Part shown: in pieces, positions 57,698 to 64,000 of the stretch | Numbering within the stretch: position 1 is the first letter of the stretch | How the letters are laid out: each line of letters opens with the position of its first letter | Assembly (NCBI RefSeq): GCF_010183535.1 | Contig: NC_071332.1 | Span: 868,001-932,000 of the forward strand | DNA length: 64,000 bases | Origin: Caenorhabditis remanei | Taxonomy: Eukaryota > Nematoda > Chromadorea > Rhabditida > Rhabditidae | Direction: 5' to 3' | Notes under the pieces: generated by a model | Seen by the model: only the letters and a program-made list of their open reading frames with translations | Told to the model about the DNA's origin: nothing | Database searches by the model: none | Translations under genes and position numbers: made by a program

Positions 57698-59470
57698 TTA
57701 AACGTTCTTGCCGAGCTTATCGAAGATAAGTCGTCGAAGAACGTCGCATTCCTTGGTCAGACGTTCCGCCTCGTCACGGAGATAGGCGTTTCGTTGGCTG
57801 AGCGTCTCTTTGGCGCTGACTGAGAGCACACGGCTTTCACGGAGCTTTTGACGGTATCGGAGAGCGGCCGCACGGTTTTGTTGCTTTTTTCGTTCGGCGA
57901 TCTGGAATTGGGGATTTGGGATGAGATAAAAGGTAGGGGTCGGGGGGATGGAGGGCGCAGATCAGGACAAATGCAGACACTACGAGCGGTATGGCTGCGT
58001 AGCGACTCAATAGGCGGATACTGACTAAGGAAGGTCATGGAGTTAGTTTGAAGTTATGGAACGTAGCCTATATCATTGGAAAGTTGATAAAACGCTGATT
58101 CCAAATATATATTCAGTTTGTGCCATTGAGATCTGGTATTCGAAAAAATCGATGTCAATGTTTGGACCACTCTCTAAGGGTACCACGCTGCCGATAGTTT
58201 TAACACGTCGGTAAGGTAATGACTTCCAAAATTTAACCTTATTTTTCTCGAATACTAGACATCAAGGGCAAAAACTGAATATATATTTGGAATCAGCGTT
58301 TTCTCAGCTTTCTAATGATACAGGTCAGGTCCTATATCTCTACACGGACTCCATGACCTTCCGTAGTGAGTCTGATAGCAAGAACGATCAGGAAAGTGCG
58401 ATTGAGCTCTGAATCTTTGTGTCACAGTCCATGAAAATCCGAAGTCTTGACGTTTGTGTGTTGGCTGCGTAGCGACTGAATAGTGGGATACGTAGGCTTA
58501 ACTCACGCTCTTAACTTTTGCGTGACACACCAACGCTACTGTGCGGGAGAGCGCATTTACTGGATTCTGACATTTTAAAAACGGAGCCTTACACCTACAT
58601 CACTTTTCCCCTAACTGAACTTCTCACATATTCATAGACTACAAACCCCCGCAACACTCTTACCTCCTCATCCGACAAATTGACAAGTGAAACCGGCGCG
58701 GCACGGGCTCGTTTCGGGGCTATCAAACTATCATCTGATGACTTTCTCTTGATTGAAACTGGAGCAGATTCCTCGACTCTTTCGACGATAACCTTATATT
58801 CTTGACCATCATCACCACGGATGACAAGTGTCTGTCCGGGCTGCACGAAGACGTCACGGAGAGATGACGACGTGGATGATGATGATTTCCGACTGACAGA
58901 TGAGATATCAGAAGACGTGGATGGCGATGGAACGGTGACTTCCCCTTCATCAACGGACATTTCTTGTCGGACTTGGGCGATGAGCGAGTCGAGGAAGGGA
59001 ATCTCAGAATCTTCGAATGTGGGGAATGGTGACGTGGATGCTGCAGAGTTGGGTGAGTAGACGACACCTGCTGGGGAGTATTCGGAATGTTCGGAATGGA
59101 AGAGGGATGGCGATGCGTTATCATAGAATGGCTGATTGATTGGTGAAGTGGAGTATTGATGATGATGATGTGGGTTGAAGAGACAATCCTCTTTAGACAA
59201 CGACGTCGGAGAGTTCGACAAAATACTGCACGGCGGCAACATCCGAGGTCTCGCAGTGTCCATGATCATGCTGCTGGTGGAGTTGGTCTCCGAGTAAATA
59301 GGACCCGGAGCCGTCGATGGAACTAGACCCGATTGAAATTGACATTCCGTTTGGCATGGAGGAAGAGGAACGCTGAAAATTTTTTGATTTGTGTTATGCC
59401 GTCCTTGTCCTTTTTCTAGATTCTATTACCTAAAGATTCTCAACCAGTAAATTCCAAATGTTCTGGACAT
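57698..59470 (-). CDS. ATF4/ATF5-like bZIP transcription factor
   Basis: Main coding exons on the minus strand: 59372-58664 and 57901-57698, with a likely first exon 59470-59430 (ATG, AG|GTAATAG donor, 57-bp intron) that joins in frame; 317 residues. If translation starts at the next ATG in frame (59269), the protein has 269. The C-terminal basic region ERKKQQNRAAALRYRQKLRE matches the ATF4/ATF5 signature (QNxxAAxRYRxKxR). A leucine-zipper region follows (LSQRNAYLRDEAERLTKECD, then VLRRLIFDKLGKNV). The centre is Ser/Pro-rich with HHHHQ and a Ser-rich stretch, as in activation domains. These factors control stress and amino-acid responses through leader uORFs. A TATA box lies at 59536-59542. 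The repeats of 58018-58368 lie in the long intron 57902-58663. Confidence 0.85.
58018..58368. mobile_element. Palindromic dispersed element in the bZIP intron
   Basis: The most complete copy of its family here. TIR-like ends GAAGGTCATGGAGTTAGTTT and GACTCCATGACCTTCCGTAG, inner AAACGCTGATTCCAAATATA and TATTTGGAATCAGCGTTTTC, centre with GCTGCCGATAGTTTTAACAC. Confidence 0.85.
59193..59357 (-). promoter_or_regulatory. Out-of-frame ORF overlapping the bZIP start
   Basis: In a different frame from the bZIP protein, an ATG at 59357 opens 54 codons (MPNGMSISIGSSS to FVELSDVVV) and stops at 59193. It begins 88 bases before the ATG at 59269 and ends 77 bases inside the coding frame. This is the layout of the inhibitory overlapping uORF of ATF4 (about 59 codons, overlap about 83 nt). 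A second small ORF in the unspliced leader (59470-59426, 14 codons) would precede it. Confidence 0.45.
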
Positions 59471-59535
59471 CTTTTTTCCTATTTTAGTATATTCTAGGAT
59501 TCCCGTGAAGGACTAAGCGAACACTTTTCAGCGCC

Positions 59536-59542
59536 TTTTATA
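59536..59542 (-). promoter_or_regulatory. TATA box of the bZIP gene
   Basis: TATAAAA on the minus strand, in the context GGGTATAAAAGGCGC. It lies 66-72 bases before the ATG at 59470 and so would start transcription near 59505-59512. Confidence 0.6.
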
Positions 59543-59595
59543 CCCTCCAGGAGGCGTATCATGGCCGACAATGTGTGATCTAAATATGATATAGT

Positions 59596-60736
59596 TCATA
59601 ACATGAACTGTGCGCCTTCCTTATACATTACGGCACTCACCATTTCACATTGGTCGGCTCCGAGAAGACAGCATTGGCATGAGCAAAGAGTAGCGGTGGC
59701 GGTGGTGGCTTGGGCCCACTTAAAAACACACTTGCTGTCGGGGACAAGCGCGGTGCAGTTACGATTAACCGGCGTGTTGCCACAGCGAACTCTCGACTCG
59801 ATTTCCTGGAACAATTTTAGATTTTTTGGTGGTGTTTTTTTGGATAGGGGGATCGAAACACTTATAACTTTTTCTGGATAATTTTTTTATATGAATAGCT
59901 AGTGCAAGTCAAGATCTTCATTTTTGTAGTTGACAGTTTTTTGATAGCTATTTTGGTTTTTGAGATATGCGCCTTTAAAAACAGGTGCAAAAAAAGACCC
60001 GGAGAAGTTAGGATCCTCCAGGTACCAACCTTTAAAGGCGCATATCTCGAAAGCTTTAATAGTTATAAAAAGTTGTCAATTACTAAAATGTAGGGCTATA
60101 CTTTTTCTATGCTTTGAAAAATTTTGGGATATATTTTCTTTCTAACTAAGGGTGTAGACGCAGAGAAACCAGAGTGTCTGACTACTCTGCGCCCTTTCTC
60201 TCTCACTCACTTTCACCATCCGAACTTTAAAGACGCAAATCTCAAAACCTAGAGTAGCTATCAAAAAGCTGTCAATTACAAAAATAAAGAGCTAGATTTC
60301 TTCTATTGGCTCACAAAATTTGGGTACAAACATTTCTTATTTAAGATCGTAGCACACTGTCAAAGTTACCCAGCAAAATTCAAAGTAAAAGTTGTTTAGA
60401 GTACTGTAACTTCCTTCAAATTTGAAGTTTTTCAAAGATTAATAGTTTAATTTGCAACTCTTTATTCAACTTTTTTGTTTAGATCCATCCCTCCAAACTT
60501 ACGGTGGCCGAGGCGGCGCAAGTGGCGGTTTGGTCGTGAGCCGGGTCAGCGACGAAGAATTCGGCCGGCCAAACTCCCCACTCGTTTACGGTAGCATTGC
60601 ATTCTGAAACCCCAGCTATAATTTTACTGCTCTCCACACTAAACTAACCTTCGAACGGAGGTATGAACGGCGGCGGGGGTGGTGCGTTTTCAGCGGACGG
60701 CATGTCGACGGTTGGTTGAGCGGTGAACAAAGACAT
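59596..60736 (-). CDS. Cys-rich protein, 3' end uncertain
   Basis: Exons on the minus strand: 60736-60649, 60603-60503, 59805 to at least 59641. A strong donor (GTGAGT) follows 59641; if it is not used, the frame stops at 59596 (EM plus SAVMYKEGAQFML). Length is then 132 residues. Acceptor TTTACAG lies three bases before the ATG, so trans-splicing is likely. The N-terminal part is Pro-rich (ENAPPPPPFIPPFE), then a Cys-rich domain with ECNATVNEWGVW, TCAASAT, VRCG, NCTALVPDSKCVFKW and LCSCQCCLLGADQCE, ten cysteines. No signal peptide is seen, so upstream coding exons may exist. I do not recognise the family. Confidence 0.6.
59880..60115. mobile_element. Hairpin MITE in intron of the Cys-rich gene
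   Basis: Left ATTTTTGTAGTTGACAGTTT and GATAGCTATTTTGG, right GCGCATATCTCGAAAGCTTT and TTAATAGTTATAAAAAGTTG. A second partial copy follows at 60140-60305 with the AGACGCAGAGAAACCAGAGT inner hairpin, so the pair may be one element split by an insertion. Confidence 0.65.
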
Positions 60737-61059
60737 TTTCTGTAAAAAGGGAGATATTATTTTGATCAAAAAACAACGATTCACATGAAAAACATGTGAA
60801 TAATAAAACATACCGGTTGAAAAGTGTTTGAAGGAAGTGGGTGGCTTGAGAGCACGGAGAGAGCGACGAGCGTTGGACGTTGAGATAAACCTGTAAATTG
60901 AAGAAATAGTTTTTTTGTTATCGAAGCGGAAGTCAAAAGTATTGATGAAAGACAATATAGCGACAGCTGTAAAAGACCATGGGCGCACGTGCAGAAAGTC
61001 AAATTTTAAGAGGTGTTCTGATGTCACTCATGAGTCAGATTCCTTTGAAATTATAATGG

Positions 61060-61440
61060 TTGTATAGAAAAACTCTAGCTCTACATTTTTCAAGTTGACA
61101 ACTTTTTGATACCTCTGCAGGGCTTCGAAATATGCGCCTTTAAAGTTGAGCGCCGGAAACTGCAAGAGAGGGCGCAGAGAAGCTAGAGTGTCTGACTTCT
61201 CTGCACTCTCTCGTGTTTTCAATTTGTCGCGATTTGTAGTCAGGAGAGATTCGACCGGTTTTCAGAGGCATTGTTAGAGAAAAAGGATGTAGAGAGTGCG
61301 TGGAGAAGTCAGACGCTCAAGCTTCTCTGCGCGCTCTCTCGCTATCTAAATTCAGTTGGCTAACTTTGAAGGTGAATATCTCGAAATCTAAAAGAGCTAT
61401 GAAAAAGTTGTTAACTACAAAAATGAAGATCAAAACTTTG
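61060..61440. mobile_element. Hairpin MITE pair
   Basis: Left arm near 61075 (GCTCTACATTTTTCAAGTTG), inner hairpins GGGCGCAGAGAAGCTAGAGT and GCGTGGAGAAGTCAGACGCT, right arm AAAAGAGCTATGAAAAAGTT near 61390. The two inner hairpins suggest two copies joined. Confidence 0.65.
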
Positions 61441-62819
61441 GCTTTTGAATCAGTGTAAAAATTTTCAAATCGGAAAAATTCTGTTAAAACTACATTGTCT
61501 CAAAGTTAAGTAACTCGTAAACACTAAAGATCATACAGTATCTCAAAACTGGAAAAAGTTATAAAAAAGTTGTTAATTGTAAAAATGTAGTCCTAGATTA
61601 GTTCTACAAAATGCACTATTTCAAAAATCACCGATCATTATCGATCAGTACATTAGATCACATGATGTTTATCTATAATTATGAGTTTGCTGAAAATCTT
61701 TAAACAATCTTCAATACACTCTTAATGTCCAAAATAGCAACGGCTGATGAAAACAATTTGGTCAAAACAGTCAGCCAGACAGTCTTTGACCCTATTTAGC
61801 GCACCTAGTAGGACACGTCCACGAAAATTAGCGATAGGAGGGAGGGGGGCACTTGGCAACGTGCCAACAATGTAGGGGAGGTCCAACATGTGACCGAAAA
61901 GATTTATGCGCAATATTTCGCAATAGTTAGGACATGGCTAGGTTGGAATGGTATATAAACCGTATTTTCAAATGGAGAAGGGGGAAGGAAACTGCTGATA
62001 ATCAAAATCAAGATGATATCAAAAATTGAGTAGGAAAAAGAAATAGCAGCAACAATCGTCGACGTTTCGACAAGAGGGGAATGAAGACTTTTGTCTCCTA
62101 TCGTCTCGGTCTCTCTCTCTCTCTCTGAGATGAGAGAGTGTAGGGAGGGAGGAGACACAGAATCAAATGTGATGCAATAGTTTATTGAGGGGAAAGGGGA
62201 TGGAAGGGTTGAGCGAGACTGCACCATGACGTTTAAGATTCGGAGAGAAATGATGACCGATTGGGTTAAGATAAGGTTAAGAAGGGAAAGAGATAAGCCA
62301 TTTTTTATGATGATAATTGTTTCGTGGAAAAAAAGAAAAAGATTCATATTGTTAGAAAAGACAAAACTTGTTTTATTATGTTTTAATCAGTGTACGAAGC
62401 AGAAACTAAGCAAAAGAGAAGAGAACATCACTGAGTGATTTATGAAGGTGCGCAAACTGTACTGACAGTTTTATGATCTGATTTGGAGATAGTGATAGAG
62501 AGAGAAAGATCAGTTGCATAGAACAGAAAATTCTTTTTTTGGAAAGTCAATGCTACTGATCAACATACAATAAAGGAGAGAAACAAGATGGTCATGTGAA
62601 CAACACGGGGAGAGGAGACCGATGGACACTCGAGCTGCTAGATATATTTATTGCGGACGGAGGACACACGGGTTTAATGGCGTTTCAATGTACAAAATGT
62701 AGTAAAATGTGAGGTGGGGATTGAGAACGCGGGAATGTGCTTTGAGCCATCGATCGTCGAACAGTATGGCAGAACAGTTGCCAGGATAGTTCAATTTGTT
62801 TCAATTATTGAAATGTTGT

Positions 62820-63060
62820 GGATTAAGTCTAGAGCTCCATTTTTGTAGTTGACAACTTTTTGATAGCTCCTCTAGGTTTTGAGATATGCCCCTTCAAACA
62901 TTGCCTTGAAGAAAAGCAGGGGGAGACGTAGAGAAACGAGAGTGTCTGCTTTCTCTGCTCAAGTCGCTCATATTCAAAGGCTTATATCTCAAAAGCGTGA
63001 ATAGCTATCAAGTAGTTTTAAACTGCAAAAATATAGCTCTTGATTTGGACTACACAAACA
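62820..63060. mobile_element. Hairpin MITE
   Basis: Left GTCTAGAGCTCCATTTTTGT and AGTTGACAACTTTTTGATAG, inner GAGACGTAGAGAAACGAGAG and GTCTGCTTTCTCTG, right GTGAATAGCTATCAAGTAGT. Well-preserved left arm. Confidence 0.75.
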
Positions 63061-63246
63061 ATAAATATCAAAAAATTAAGTCAAAAAGTTTGCCAGTTAC
63101 ATAAAACTTTATACAAAGCATTTTTATTTCCCCAAGTAATCATCTGTACAAGTATTCAACGTGAGTCTTTCTGAAACCTAACAGAGCTATCAATAAGTTC
63201 TTCTCTTACGTGTATCTAGACGAAACTGTGAGGCTATGACTGTACT

Positions 63247-63371
63247 TTAGAGCGTGACAAAACTGTTAACTCCGCTTTGCCCTCTTACGGCTCTGCTGGA
63301 AGCATTAGTAATGATTTTCTGATCGTCACGACGTGCCGGACAGTCTCGATATGGAACAAGTTTGAACGGAG
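63247..63371 (-). CDS. Possible last exon of an unseen gene
   Basis: 125 bases on the minus strand after an acceptor (GTTTTTGTAG). Read after two leading bases, it encodes PFKLVPYRDCPARRDDQKII and 21 more residues, ending in NSFVTL and a stop. Composition and codon use look coding. No upstream exon in phase is seen within 63372-64000, so the rest would lie beyond the right edge. Family unknown. Confidence 0.3.
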
Positions 63372-64000
63372 CTACAAAAACTACATTAGTTTGAACAAGT
63401 AGAAGAAGAAGACGTCAGGAAATTTTTTGTGGGAAGACATGTTCATAGATGGAGTTTTGACCAGGAGATTAGTCGATGTGCAAAATTTTTGCCCATTTGG
63501 TTAATCCGCGGCCTCGATAACCTTGTTCGTAACTTAAAAATGACTACAGTAACCGGTGGCCGAGCGCAGTGACATAGGAAAACTTCAGCCATCATTGTCT
63601 AGGAAGTTAGAATAACTCCGTTAACAAAATATAGTTTTTCTCTTTTTCCGAGGTTTCTTCAAAATTTTCAAAAAATGTGTTTAGATATTTTGAAGAAAAA
63701 TTGAAACTCTAGTTTTTGACTATGGAGTTACGTTACTTACCTGGAGAAAACTAGCTTTCACACCTGCCGGTGCAAACACGCTCTATCGCACGCCACGTTT
63801 CAATTATTGTTTTTCTTTGTGACTTGGCTTCTATTTGCATTATTTTCTAAGGTTTTTTTAATTAAAAATTAGTTTCATATTTACTTTCTTCATGTCAAAC
63901 GTTGTAAAAATCTCGAAATGCACTTTAGAACTAATAGTCCGGTTGATTCATGTCTAGACTCAGCTCAAAATTTTATTGGACTCTCACAATTTTTTAAACC
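63372..64000. other. Right end, no gene recognised
   Basis: AT-rich. A minus-strand donor-like CAG|GTAAGTAAC lies near 63740, but the preceding frame is short and out of phase with the candidate exon at 63247-63371. Confidence 0.4.

Larger units (their letters stand above)
60737..63246. other. Intergenic, with possible 5' UTR exon and repeats
   Basis: A spliced leader exon at about 60844-60893 (acceptor AATTTACAG, donor GTATGT) may belong to the Cys-rich gene, but encodes no clear protein. Hairpin MITEs lie at 61060-61225, 61280-61440 and 62820-63060. A (CT)n tract lies at 62108-62127. No gene is supported. Confidence 0.45.

Noticed and set aside
61904..62438. Opposing ORFs near the right end
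   Set aside because: Hydrophobic or Lys/Arg-rich by composition, with a (CT)n tract inside. No exon signals.

Overview
The window is eukaryotic and comes from a nematode of the genus Caenorhabditis. It has short introns with TTTTCAG acceptors, nematode-restricted protein families (C6 domain, DB module, cuticle collagen, fbxb-type F-box) and dense palindromic MITEs. The gene set eef-1G, a WDHD1/Ctf4 homologue, vps-36, PIG-T, a C-type lectin and a cuticle collagen matches, as I remember it, the C. elegans chromosome V F17C11 neighbourhood. Extra local genes lie in between, so a non-elegans species is likely. Coordinates were worked out by hand from splice consensus and reading phase; no transcript evidence was available.

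Layout. 1-6416: satellite array of 120/123-bp monomers, running off the left edge. 7607-15954 (+): large secreted protein with about eleven C6 domains and a thrombospondin type 1 repeat; its 5' end is missing. 16266-17336 (+): secreted DB-module protein with an antisense tRNA-like Pol III unit in an intron. 17533-19455 (-): translation factor eEF1-gamma, divergent from 19746-23451 (+), the replisome protein Ctf4/And-1. 24732-26977 (+) and 27274-30368 (+): ESCRT-II subunit VPS36 and GPI-transamidase subunit PIG-T, 296 bp apart and possibly an operon. 30789-32040 (-): a gene encoding only the C-terminal part of an actin-related protein, divergent from a possible small gene at 32215-32745 (+).

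33117-41522 is an accessory block: an F-box gene (34731-37013, +) and a tandem family of small membrane proteins (-) with one fragment. Then follow a C-type lectin (42763-43937, +), an unknown possibly OB-fold protein (44101-45566, -), a cuticle collagen (45874-48933, -), a small Cys-rich secreted protein (50158-51370, -), a tentative hydrophobic protein (54072-54501, -), an ATF4/ATF5-like bZIP factor (57698-59470, -) and a Cys-rich protein (59596-60736, -). The last 3 kb has repeats and one possible terminal exon.

The most notable points are the higher-order structure of the satellite beside a gene that lost its 5' end, the bZIP leader with either an ATF4-like upstream-ORF layout or two-frame coding, the actin C-terminus-only gene, and intron loss plus fragmentation in the small membrane family. 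The housekeeping genes work independently (translation elongation, replication, endosomal sorting, GPI anchoring). The collagen, C6, DB and lectin genes encode secreted or extracellular-matrix products.
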